Shown here one piece after another: positions 1-5,538 of a stretch of 32,970 nucleotides of DNA (the stretch's first letter is position 1; the number at the start of each line of letters is the position of its first letter). Below the pieces are notes generated by a model. The model saw nothing but the letters and a program-made list of their open reading frames with translations. It had not been told where the DNA came from and did no database searches. Origin of the DNA: Clostridia bacterium (GTDB lineage Bacteria > Bacillota_A > Clostridia > Oscillospirales > CAG-272); contig JAFVXC010000015.1 of the NCBI GenBank assembly GCA_017501345.1, forward strand, positions 1 through 32,970. The letters are read 5' to 3'. The position numbers and the translations under genes were made by a program.

Positions 1-81
1 TATTACGAACCGGAGCAAGTTTGAAAGTGAATTTTTAATTACTGTTGTAGAAATAATGATTTTATTTTTGTTTTTCTCCAT
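1..81 (-). CDS. Partial CDS, N-terminus of an unknown protein
   Basis: A reading frame starts with ATG at 81-79 and stays open for 27 codons to the window edge, so only the N-terminus is visible (begins MEKNKNKIIIST). A good ribosome binding site (AGAAAGGAG) lies just upstream, and a promoter with a 17-base spacer lies at 105-133. Codon use is AT-rich, like the next four genes on this strand. The Lys/Asn start followed by Ile/Ser/Thr could precede a membrane segment, but too little is present to assign a family. The call rests on the promoter, ribosome binding site and open frame. Confidence 0.55.
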   Translation of the reverse strand, partial: MEKNKNKIIISTTVIKNSLSNLLRFVI

Positions 82-104
82 ATCACAGTCTCCTTTCTGA
101 ATTA

Positions 105-133
105 AGTATATCATAAAAGCGACGAGATGTCAA
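105..133 (-). promoter_or_regulatory. Sigma-A-type promoter of the partial gene
   Basis: On the minus strand, TTGACA (133-128) and TATACT (110-105) are separated by exactly 17 bases. The -35 box touches the closing helix of the structured repeat at 133-211, the same arrangement as at 2394-2422. Confidence 0.75.
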
Positions 134-211
134 GCTGTCGCAGCCGGATTTAGAACCCATACACAAACCGCAAGCGGTTTGGTGTGCCATTTCAACTGAC
201 GATCGGCAGCT
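133..211. repeat. Structured tRNA-like intergenic repeat, copy R1
   Basis: The core at about 142-195 is almost identical to cores at 2431-2484 and 3514-3567. It contains the hairpin AAACCGCAAGCGGTTT. The closing helix AGCTGTCG (133-140) with CGGCAGCT (204-211) is specific to this copy, while the other copies use different sequences that still pair. The core contains tRNA-reminiscent strings (GGATTTAGAACCC, and TTCAA on the plus strand), but it does not fold as a normal tRNA by eye. It lies between a terminator hairpin and the -35 box of the next gene. Confidence 0.7.
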
Positions 212-253
212 CCAGAACGAAAAAAGCAACCCTGTTGGGTTGCTTCGTTCTGG
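212..253 (-). terminator. Nested terminator-like hairpin T1
   Basis: The outer stem CCAGAACGAA/TTCGTTCTGG encloses an inner stem GCAACCC/GGGTTGC. Read on the minus strand, the inner stem is followed by a run of T. It lies downstream of the two-gene unit at 396-1524. The interval 254-395 holds a copy of the GGCATC..TCGTCAAC motif at about 262-286 and otherwise AT-rich non-coding DNA. Confidence 0.65.
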
Positions 254-395
254 CACGAGTTGACGAAAAGGATGCCACCTTGAATATGGTTAAAAGCCTT
301 GTGTTATAAGGATTTTTGAACATTTTTCAATAAATTTCAATTAGTTTTTCTGTAGCTATTCCAGCATTGGCCACGCTTGGGCAAATTCAAAGCTT

Positions 396-923
396 TTACG
401 AAAAAGATGCCATTAATTCAATCAAAAAGTAAATTGATGATAGTACAGCCGTTAAAAACATAATGGCAGCTACAGCCCATACAAAAAACTTTATCCATTT
501 TGGCTTTGTTTCTTTCGTGGAGTGAATGATCGTAACGGCGATATAGGCTATGATCGACATCAACAACAGTAAAATACTGATAGCAGAAATTTTATCGTTA
601 AAAGTATTTGCAGATACAATAAATCTGCTTGTTTCTATCCCCCACGGCTCGATCGGAATATCGGTAATGAACAAGAAAACAAGATTGATTAACAAAGCAA
701 AAACTGCAGCAACATAAAACGGAATACCGCAAATTGACATTTTGTTTTTGTCTTTCTTCAAGCGTTTTGTTCTGCTGTATATTGACATACTATCTAATAA
801 GATTTTGCTTAAAACTGTATTCTTAACAGATAAATATTTTCCATTTTGATAGCGACTATCATAACCCGCTAATATGCGAATCATGAATATTGACATAGCA
901 AAAAGTAAATATATCATTATCAT
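396..923 (-). CDS. Small multi-pass membrane protein, unknown function
   Basis: About 175 residues with roughly four hydrophobic segments: the N-terminus (MIMIYLLFAMSIF), FYVAAVFALLINLVFLFIT, ISILLLLMSIIAYIAVTII and FFVWAVAAIMFLTAVLSSIY, joined by a basic loop (RTKRLKKDKNK). A longer frame begins at 1016 but would overlap the upstream gene. The ATG at 923 is preferred because the sequence just before it (GAAAGGCGGTG) matches the ribosome binding sites of the genes at 1524 and 2370. It lies 49 bases behind the gene at 973-1524 and could be co-transcribed with it. An extended -10 (TGCTACAAT) in the gap may give it its own start. No family recognised. AT-rich codon use suggests transfer. Confidence 0.7.
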   Translation of the reverse strand: MIMIYLLFAMSIFMIRILAGYDSRYQNGKYLSVKNTVLSKILLDSMSIYSRTKRLKKDKNKMSICGIPFYVAAVFALLINLVFLFITDIPIEPWGIETSRFIVSANTFNDKISAISILLLLMSIIAYIAVTIIHSTKETKPKWIKFFVWAVAAIMFLTAVLSSIYFLIELMASFS

Positions 924-972
924 GCATTTCACCGCCTTTCCGGTTGTATTGTAGCATAAATACCAAGAATCT

Positions 973-1524
973 CTAAAAAAAGTGAGGTTCGTCCTGAGGG
1001 ATAAAAGGTCGCACATCCGTTTTTCTCATGCAAAACGGAATGACATATTCTGAAAAGCAAGCGTAATCATCAGCCCTAATATTTACCGTCAAGGCATTTT
1101 TTGACAGTTTCTTTTTATATGAATTTTTATTCTTCTGTATTTCTTTTGCAAAATAAATTATGTATGAATTTGAAAAATCAGCTCCGTCTTGGCTACGCCC
1201 GTCATACGACAAGCCATAATCCTGAATTTTGTTCCATTCCAAAAACCTTTTACCAAGCATCGAACTGTATGAAATACCGTCATCATCAATAACAAGCTTT
1301 TTGCTGTATATGTAAAAAGATACGAGCGTGCCGAAAAGGATTGTGCCAAGCCATAGGCAGACAAAAGCTGCTACGGCAAAATCCTCGAGAGAGCCATCAA
1401 ATTCGAAAAGCACAGGAATGAAAAAGTATAATCCTATGCATTCCACAATTGCGGCAACTATTCCGATTTTCAAATACAGATTGTTTGACTTCAATTCGAC
1501 CCCTCTGTTTGTAGGCTTAATCAT
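973..1524 (-). CDS. Membrane protein with two N-terminal TM helices and a possible bacterial PH-like domain
   Basis: 183 residues. Two hydrophobic helices lie at about residues 18-40 (IGIVAAIVECIGLYFFI) and 50-75. They are followed by a soluble part that begins KLVIDDDGISYSS and continues WNKIQDYG, the strand-turn pattern often seen at the start of membrane-anchored bacterial PH domains; this resemblance is an inference. The soluble tail is Lys-rich and ends PQDEPHFF. The start is supported by AGAAAGGTGGTGA upstream and a consensus promoter at 1571-1599. AT-rich like its neighbours. Function unknown; it may be the first gene of a two-gene unit with 396-923. Confidence 0.75.
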   Translation of the reverse strand: MIKPTNRGVELKSNNLYLKIGIVAAIVECIGLYFFIPVLFEFDGSLEDFAVAAFVCLWLGTILFGTLVSFYIYSKKLVIDDDGISYSSMLGKRFLEWNKIQDYGLSYDGRSQDGADFSNSYIIYFAKEIQKNKNSYKKKLSKNALTVNIRADDYACFSEYVIPFCMRKTDVRPFIPQDEPHFF

Positions 1525-1570
1525 GTCAATTCACCACCTTTCTGCATATTTGACGTCCCATGTCAAAGGT

Positions 1571-1599
1571 ATTATAACATGAAAGTGCCTTTTTGTCAA
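1571..1599 (-). promoter_or_regulatory. Consensus sigma-A promoter upstream of 973-1524
   Basis: TTGACA (1599-1594) and TATAAT (1576-1571) with a 17-base spacer, both perfect consensus on the minus strand. The -35 box touches the outermost ATGAAGC spacer of the hairpin array. Confidence 0.85.
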
Positions 1600-1780
1600 T
1601 GAAGCATTCGCTTCGCGAATATGAAGCAGAAGCCTTGCGGCTTCTATGAAGCGGCGGCTTTGCCGCCATGAAGCGAAGCGCACACTAACTTCTTCGTGAG
1701 CCGAAGGCTCGCTTCACAGGGCGACGCCCTGCTTCATGAGTTGCTTCGCAACTCGCTTCATGCGCGTCAGCGCGCTTCAT
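1599..1780. repeat. Nested array of short hairpins with ATGAAGC/GCTTCAT spacers
   Basis: Four ATGAAGC spacers on the left (1599-1605, 1621-1627, 1646-1652, 1668-1674) are mirrored by four GCTTCA(T)-type spacers on the right (1711-1716, about 1731-1737, 1755-1761, 1774-1780). Between the spacers sit small perfect hairpins of unrelated sequence, for example ATTCGC-TTC-GCGAAT (1606-1620), AGAAGCC/GGCTTCT (1628-1645), GGCGGC-TTT-GCCGCC (1653-1667), GAGCC-GAA-GGCTC (1698-1710), CAGGGC-GAC-GCCCTG (1717-1731) and GAGTTGC-TTC-GCAACTC (1738-1754). Left and right spacers are complementary, so the block can fold into one branched structure. No gene is supported inside. Confidence 0.8.
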
Positions 1781-1782
1781 TT

Positions 1783-1824
1783 CCAAACAAAAGAGCACTG
1801 CTCTCGCAGTGCTCTTTTGTTTGG
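1783..1824 (-). terminator. Perfect 19-bp terminator-like hairpin after 1852-2370
   Basis: CCAAACAAAAGAGCACTGC (1783-1801) pairs without mismatch with 1806-1824 around a 4-base loop. The architecture matches T1-T3 (GC inner stem, A/T outer stem) but the sequence differs. It lies 28 bases past the stop codon of the gene at 1852-2370. Confidence 0.75.
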
Positions 1825-1851
1825 GGCGAGTTGACAAAAAGATGCCACTCA

Positions 1852-2370
1852 TTAAACATCATTTATTTCATAAAAATTCGTATGATATGCGAAAAAAGGC
1901 GTTTTTGAAGATTTTAATTTAACAAGATAAAAGGAATCATCGACTTTTGAATACAAATAAACCTTATCGTTGACCGCAATTCTTCCGCTACGGAAATACA
2001 ACGCATTCTCCTGTTCCATACGTCGATAGTAACTTTTTGGTTCTTGGCCTTTTTGATATAGTTTTTCTTTGCTAACGCTGAATCTTCCACTTTTAATATC
2101 AAAGAATTTCAAATAATAATAGCAAAGAAGAAATCCTAATATCAACAGTATAATGACAAGCCCAATAATCATTACCGCCGTTGGACTTACAAAAGTAAGA
2201 TGACGAGGCGGCAAATAAACTCCATTGGCATAAAGAACGGCATACATAATGTAACATAAAATCGAGATGATCAAAAAGAACGTCAACCAAACAGTAACGG
2301 CTTTACGTTTGTTTAGAAGAGCAAGTAGATCGCGCTGTATATCTTGCTTGGTTATTGCTTGTTTTTTCAT
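1852..2370 (-). CDS. Small two-TM membrane protein, unknown function
   Basis: 172 residues. An N-terminal basic stretch (MKKQAITKQDIQRDLLALLNKRK) precedes a TM helix at about 27-50 (WLTFFLIISILCYIMYAVLY) and a second at about 62-88 (AVMIIGLVIILLILGFLLCYYYL). The soluble C-terminal part contains short strand-like stretches (NALYFRSGRIAVNDKVYLYS, then DSFYLVKL). The layout recalls the protein at 973-1524, two helices followed by a small beta-rich domain, but the sequences are not clearly related. The start is supported by AGAAAGGCGGTGG upstream and the promoter at 2394-2422. AT-rich codon use. No family recognised. Confidence 0.75.
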   Translation of the reverse strand: MKKQAITKQDIQRDLLALLNKRKAVTVWLTFFLIISILCYIMYAVLYANGVYLPPRHLTFVSPTAVMIIGLVIILLILGFLLCYYYLKFFDIKSGRFSVSKEKLYQKGQEPKSYYRRMEQENALYFRSGRIAVNDKVYLYSKVDDSFYLVKLKSSKTPFFAYHTNFYEINDV

Positions 2371-2393
2371 ACATCCACCGCCTTTCTGGGTTT

Positions 2394-2422
2394 AGTATAG
2401 CATAAAAGTGTCGAGGTGTCAA
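2394..2422 (-). promoter_or_regulatory. Sigma-A-type promoter upstream of 1852-2370
   Basis: TTGACA (2422-2417) and TATACT (2399-2394), 17-base spacer, minus strand. The -35 box directly abuts the closing helix of repeat R2. The region closely resembles the promoter at 105-133. Confidence 0.8.
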
Positions 2423-2495
2423 GCGGTCGTAGCCGGATTTAGAACCCATACACAAACCGCAAGCGGTTTGGTGTACCAATTCAAACGTAGACCGT
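2423..2495. repeat. Structured tRNA-like intergenic repeat, copy R2
   Basis: The core (2431-2484) is nearly identical to R1 and R3. The closing helix GCGGTC (2423-2428) with GACCGT (2490-2495) has a different sequence from R1 but still pairs, with one G-U. It sits between hairpin T2 and the promoter of the next gene. Confidence 0.7.
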
Positions 2496-2546
2496 CACCT
2501 CCAGAACGAAAAAAGCAACCCTATTGGGTTGCTTCGTTCTGAGGTG
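2496..2546 (-). terminator. Nested terminator-like hairpin T2
   Basis: The outer stem CACCTC-AGAACGAA/TTCGTTCTGAGGTG (one bulged C) encloses GCAACCC/GGGTTGC followed on the minus strand by T6. A copy of the shared motif GGCATCTTTTTTGTCAAC lies just before it, at about 2548-2567, and the stop codon of the lipoprotein gene lies further upstream. Confidence 0.65.
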
Positions 2547-2594
2547 TGTTGACAAAAAAGATGCCATTATCATTTCAATTAAACAACGTATTTT

Positions 2595-3266
2595 TTATTT
2601 ACAATCTTCGATTTGTTGCTTTATTACGTCATACGATACTGATTTTTCGTAAAATTCCATCGTCTGTGAAAGATCAACGGCAGAATTTACAGCATTATTA
2701 TACTCGTCTTTGCTTACGGTTTTGCCATCTATAAAATACTCGTTAATAATTTCAAAATCATTGTTTTCAAGAGTCACATAACGCTCTGAATATGATGCAT
2801 TGAGAATTAGAGAAAATCCGGTTTGGTCGAGCTTATATACGTTGTCGTAATATTTTCCCATATGTCCGTTCTGATTGATAATAATTCCACTTCGTTCGAC
2901 ATATTTTCCGCCCAACCTTCGACCCAAATGTTGCTCAATAACATTACCGTTTTTGTAAGAACAAATGAGATCTCCGTCAGCCTCGCAAACACCCATCGCA
3001 TATAACTCCGGAATATCGTCGTTATCGACATACACAAGCGCATAACGATAATCGAAATCATATACGCTTTCTCTGTATTCTATAAAGTCTAAATAAGCGG
3101 TTTTCCAGTCGAGAAAAATATCAGACTCGGGCGGCAGCTCGGTTGAGTTTGTCGAACCTTCCGTGTCTGCGAGTACAATGGCATTTTTATTTTGTCTGAT
3201 ATCGCATGAAACACAAAAAACACAAAACATCAAAATGAAGAACAAGGATAGGATTATTCGTTTCAT
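2595..3266 (-). CDS. Lipoprotein with an acidic DNDD segment, unknown function
   Basis: 223 residues from the ATG at 3266. The signal peptide MKRIILSLFFILMFCVF ends at a Cys in CVSCD that is a plausible lipidation site. A longer frame reaches 3377, but 3266 is preferred because AAAGGAG lies 10 bases upstream and the signal peptide begins there. The mature part carries LVYVDNDDIPELYAMG, an acidic loop common in secreted Clostridia proteins that may bind a metal (inference). It has its own promoter at 3395-3423 and about 125 bases of untranslated leader. AT-rich like its neighbours. Function not recognised. Confidence 0.75.
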   Translation of the reverse strand: MKRIILSLFFILMFCVFCVSCDIRQNKNAIVLADTEGSTNSTELPPESDIFLDWKTAYLDFIEYRESVYDFDYRYALVYVDNDDIPELYAMGVCEADGDLICSYKNGNVIEQHLGRRLGGKYVERSGIIINQNGHMGKYYDNVYKLDQTGFSLILNASYSERYVTLENNDFEIINEYFIDGKTVSKDEYNNAVNSAVDLSQTMEFYEKSVSYDVIKQQIEDCK

Positions 3267-3394
3267 CGGCGACAAACTCCTTTTGTTTTTATTTGTTATA
3301 AAACACATCTTTTCAGGCTGCTGCATACCAAAAGCCAAAGTGGCGATGTGTTGCGGTATAGGATCCCACAAGAACATACCGCTTTCTTGAGTTC

Positions 3395-3423
3395 ATTATA
3401 TCATGGCAAAAAATGCTTGTCAA
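3395..3423 (-). promoter_or_regulatory. Consensus promoter of the lipoprotein gene
   Basis: TTGACA (3423-3418) and TATAAT (3400-3395) with a 17-base spacer on the minus strand. The region 3424-3500 upstream contains a G-rich run (GGTGCGGGGGTGGGGGGG, plus strand) and no gene. Confidence 0.8.
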
Positions 3424-3512
3424 TACGGTGGTGGAAAGTTTTTTTCAGGGCTGTATTTTAATATGAAAGTGGTGCGGGGGTGGGGGGGTAAGACTTAACT
3501 GACGGTCGGCGG

Positions 3513-3574
3513 CGACCGGATTTAGAACCCATACACAAACCGCAAGCGGTTTGGTGTGCCAGTTCAAGCGGTCG
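3513..3574. repeat. Structured tRNA-like intergenic repeat, copy R3
   Basis: The core (3514-3567) matches R1 and R2. The closing pair CGACCG (3513-3518)/CGGTCG (3569-3574) again differs in sequence but pairs. This copy follows the tRNA-Cys gene and its hairpin, so the module begins right at the tRNA cluster. Confidence 0.65.
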
Positions 3575-3584
3575 GTCGGCAGCT

Positions 3585-3624
3585 CCAACGCAAAAGGGAC
3601 ACCTTGCGGTGTCCCTTGCGTTGG
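3585..3624 (-). terminator. Terminator-like hairpin T3 after tRNA-Cys
   Basis: On the minus strand the outer stem CCAACGCAA/TTGCGTTGG encloses GGGACACC-GCAA-GGTGTCCC followed by TTTT. The outer stem begins with the encoded CCA of tRNA-Cys, so the tRNA 3' end and the hairpin share bases. Confidence 0.75.
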
Positions 3625-3696
3625 AGGTGACGGCCGGATTTGAACCGGCGGATAACGGTGTTGCAGACCGGGGCCTTACCACTTGGCTACGTCACC
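3622..3696 (-). tRNA. tRNA-Cys (GCA)
   Basis: 75 bases on the minus strand. The acceptor GGTGACG pairs with CGTCACC, followed by discriminator T and an encoded CCA. The anticodon loop CTGCAAC gives anticodon GCA (Cys), and the T-arm contains GGTTCAAATCC. It lies downstream of tRNA-Gly in the same direction and is probably transcribed from the promoter at 3873-3901. Confidence 0.95.
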
Positions 3697-3702
3697 AAAA
3701 AG

Positions 3703-3725
3703 TTGGAGCGAATTACGGGGCTCGA
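3703..3725 (-). repeat. Partial duplicate of the tRNA-Gly 3' end
   Basis: 3703-3725 repeats 3771-3793 with one mismatch in 23 bases (TTGGAGCGAATTACGGGG against TTGGAGCGGATTACGGGG). It corresponds to the T-arm, acceptor and CCA end of tRNA-Gly without the rest of the gene. Such fragments are left by element integration at tRNA genes or by recombination between tRNA copies. Confidence 0.8.
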
Positions 3726-3771
3726 GATTCGCAAAGCTACCTTCGAGCCTTCCGCAGTTCCCTCTAAAAAT

Positions 3772-3847
3772 TGGAGCGGATTACGGGGCTCGAACCCGCC
3801 ACCTCGACCTTGGCAAGGTCGCGCTCTACCAAATGAGCTAAATCCGC
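3772..3847 (-). tRNA. tRNA-Gly (GCC)
   Basis: 76 bases on the minus strand. The acceptor GCGGATT pairs with AATCCGC, followed by discriminator T and an encoded CCA. The anticodon stem-loop GACCTTGCCAAGGTC gives anticodon GCC (Gly), and the T-arm is GCGGGTTCGAGCCCCGT. A consensus promoter lies just upstream. Confidence 0.96.
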
Positions 3848-3872
3848 GTGGTGTTCTCAATCGAACGCGACT

Positions 3873-3901
3873 ATTATAGCACAATCGTTTGGCTTTGTCA
3901 A
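3873..3901 (-). promoter_or_regulatory. Promoter of the tRNA-Gly/tRNA-Cys unit
   Basis: TTGACA (3901-3896) and TATAAT (3878-3873), 17-base spacer, minus strand, about 26 bases before the tRNA-Gly 5' end. The remaining interval to 4003 is AT-rich and shows no gene. Confidence 0.85.
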
Positions 3902-4003
3902 GCCCTTTTTGAGAGAATTTTGATTTTTTCTTTTCTTTTTTTGTTTCGCTCCGCGTTCGGTGCGAAAATTTATTTGAATTTCCTGCGGATTCCCCAAAAT
4001 CCC

Positions 4004-4032
4004 TTGCAATGCGTCACGGTTTTTGGTATAAT
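4004..4032 (+). promoter_or_regulatory. Promoter of the transporter-SDR operon
   Basis: TTGCAA (4004-4009) and TATAAT (4027-4032) with a 17-base spacer, 51 bases before the ATG at 4083. Confidence 0.75.
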
Positions 4033-4082
4033 AACCGTATAGTCGCATCGGCGACGTTCGGCAAAGGGCGGAGATACAGACA

Positions 4083-4832
4083 ATGACCAAATTCGGCTTA
4101 TGGCTTAAGAAGGAAAAAACGAAAACCGATATACTGCTGAGGAGCATCCCTGCGAGCGTGATGACGCTTTTTGTCGTCAGCGTGATCTCTATGAATCTGC
4201 TTGCGAACAAGACGCTTCTGCAGCTCGATTGGATCGCACTCGATGGCGGCATTCTGATCTCTTGGCTGTCCTTTATGTGTATGGACGTTGTAACGAAGCA
4301 CTTCGGCCCGGGAGCGTCCAACCGCATTTCACTCCTCGCCGCTCTCGTCAATCTCCTCACCTGCCTGATCTTTTTCGTGGCAAGCGTGATCCCGTCAAAC
4401 GCCGCCGATTACAGTGCCTTTAACGCGATCTTTGGCGGGACGTGGTTCATTCTCCTCGGAAGCACGGTCGCCTTTCTTTTCTCGGCGGTCGTCAACAATC
4501 TGCTCAATTTCACGATCGGTCGTGCGTTCAGGAAGGATCCCGACGGAAGGCTCGCTTATGCGATGCGGACGTACGCTTCTACCTTCATTGGGCAATTTCT
4601 CGACAACTTCGTGTTTTCCTTGATCGTTTTCGTCGGCTTTGCGCCCGTTTTCTGGGACGGCTTTTCCTGGACGGTGCTGCAATGTGCGACGTGTGCTCTG
4701 ACGGGAGCTGTTGCGGAGCTTCTCCTTGAGATCGTCTTTTCTCCCATCGGCTATCGCGTCGTGACGAGATGGAAGAAAAATGCGGTCGGGAAGGAATATC
4801 TGGATTATGTGGAAGGGGATAACGCGAAATGA
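4083..4832 (+). CDS. VUT family (YhhQ/QueT-like) queuosine-precursor transporter
   Basis: 249 residues and about six TM helices. Family features are the early SVISMNLLANK helix, the conserved SWLSFMCMDVVTKHFGP segment, FGGTWFILLGS, and the late TFIGQFLDNFVFSLIVF helix. Characterised members of this family (YhhQ) import queuosine precursors such as preQ0/preQ1, so this protein probably takes up a deazapurine or a related small molecule across the cytoplasmic membrane. The substrate here is inferred. The last codons overlap the next gene by four bases (ATGA), so both are likely translated from one mRNA started at 4004-4032. No queuosine biosynthesis gene is visible nearby. Confidence 0.85.
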   Translation: MTKFGLWLKKEKTKTDILLRSIPASVMTLFVVSVISMNLLANKTLLQLDWIALDGGILISWLSFMCMDVVTKHFGPGASNRISLLAALVNLLTCLIFFVASVIPSNAADYSAFNAIFGGTWFILLGSTVAFLFSAVVNNLLNFTIGRAFRKDPDGRLAYAMRTYASTFIGQFLDNFVFSLIVFVGFAPVFWDGFSWTVLQCATCALTGAVAELLLEIVFSPIGYRVVTRWKKNAVGKEYLDYVEGDNAK

Positions 4833-5482
4833 AGATACTCATCACGGGAACAACGCAGGGGATCGGCAAGGCGATCGCCGAGCTCTTTCTCTCGAAGGGT
4901 CACACGGTCATCGGGATCGATCGGCAGGACGCCGGCATCGACCATCCCGCCTACACGCATTACAGGTGCGACGTCAGGGACTACGAGCATCTTCCCGAGG
5001 TCGAGCGTGTCAATATCCTCGTCAATAATGCGGGAACGCAGAACGAGGATGACATCGACGTCAACCTGAAGGCGCTGATCCGCGTGACCGAAAAATACGG
5101 CGTGCAGGAAAGCATCAAGGCGATCCTGAACATCGGATCTGCGAGCGGGCACACGGGCTCGGAATTTCCCGAATACGCGGCGTCGAAGGGCGGCGTGCTT
5201 TCGTACACCAAGAACGTAGCGATGCGCGTTGCGAAATACGGTGCGACCTGCAACAGCCTTGACCCGGGAGGGGTGCTGACGCCGCTGAATGCGTGTGTGA
5301 TGGACGATCCCGCGCTTTGGGCGGAAATTATGGAGGAAACGCCCCTCAAAAAGTGGGCGACCCCCGAGGAGATCGCCGAGTGGGCGTATTTTCTGACCGT
5401 GACGAACACCTTCTGCACGGGACAGAACATCCTCGTCGACGGCGGCGAATCGATCAATTATAAATTCGTCTGGAAGGACTGA
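4829..5482 (+). CDS. Short-chain dehydrogenase/reductase (SDR)
   Basis: 217 residues, slightly shorter than the usual 245-255 for classical SDRs. The N-terminal Rossmann motif is TGTTQGIG (residues 6-13), NNAG follows at about 66-69, and the catalytic Tyr and Lys are in YAASKGG, preceded by NIGSASG with the active-site Ser. The C-terminal ILVDGGESI is the usual end of the fold. The expected reaction is NAD(P)-dependent oxidation or reduction of an alcohol or ketone; the substrate cannot be read from sequence. The 4-base overlap with the transporter suggests a shared task, such as modifying the imported compound (inference). A terminator follows directly. Confidence 0.9.
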   Translation: MKILITGTTQGIGKAIAELFLSKGHTVIGIDRQDAGIDHPAYTHYRCDVRDYEHLPEVERVNILVNNAGTQNEDDIDVNLKALIRVTEKYGVQESIKAILNIGSASGHTGSEFPEYAASKGGVLSYTKNVAMRVAKYGATCNSLDPGGVLTPLNACVMDDPALWAEIMEETPLKKWATPEEIAEWAYFLTVTNTFCTGQNILVDGGESINYKFVWKD

Positions 5483-5484
5483 AA

Positions 5485-5524
5485 AACGGGGCTGACTCAC
5501 ATTTGTGGATCAGTCCCGTTTTTT
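5485..5524. terminator. Terminator between convergent SDR and M20 genes
   Basis: AACGGGGCTGA (5485-5495) pairs with TCAGTCCCGTT (5510-5520, one G-U), followed by TTTT on the plus strand. The A run on its 5' side could also serve the M20 gene coming from the other direction. Confidence 0.85.
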
Positions 5525-5538
5525 CTTGTTAGACGGGG

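Noticed and set aside
142..195. R repeats as genuine tRNA-Leu genes (anticodon-like TTTAGAA, long variable-arm-like hairpin, TTCAA)
   Set aside because: Anticodon and T stems do not pair and no proper acceptor stem with CCA is formed in any of the three copies.
1696..1908. Plus-strand reading frame across the hairpin array
   Set aside because: It runs through palindromic repeats and a terminator hairpin and has no ribosome binding site; the array explains the composition.
1..3600. Integron attC array
   Set aside because: The GTCAAC/TTGACA strings do not fit the paired R-box layout of attC sites, and TTGACA is explained by the -35 boxes; no integrase is in the window.
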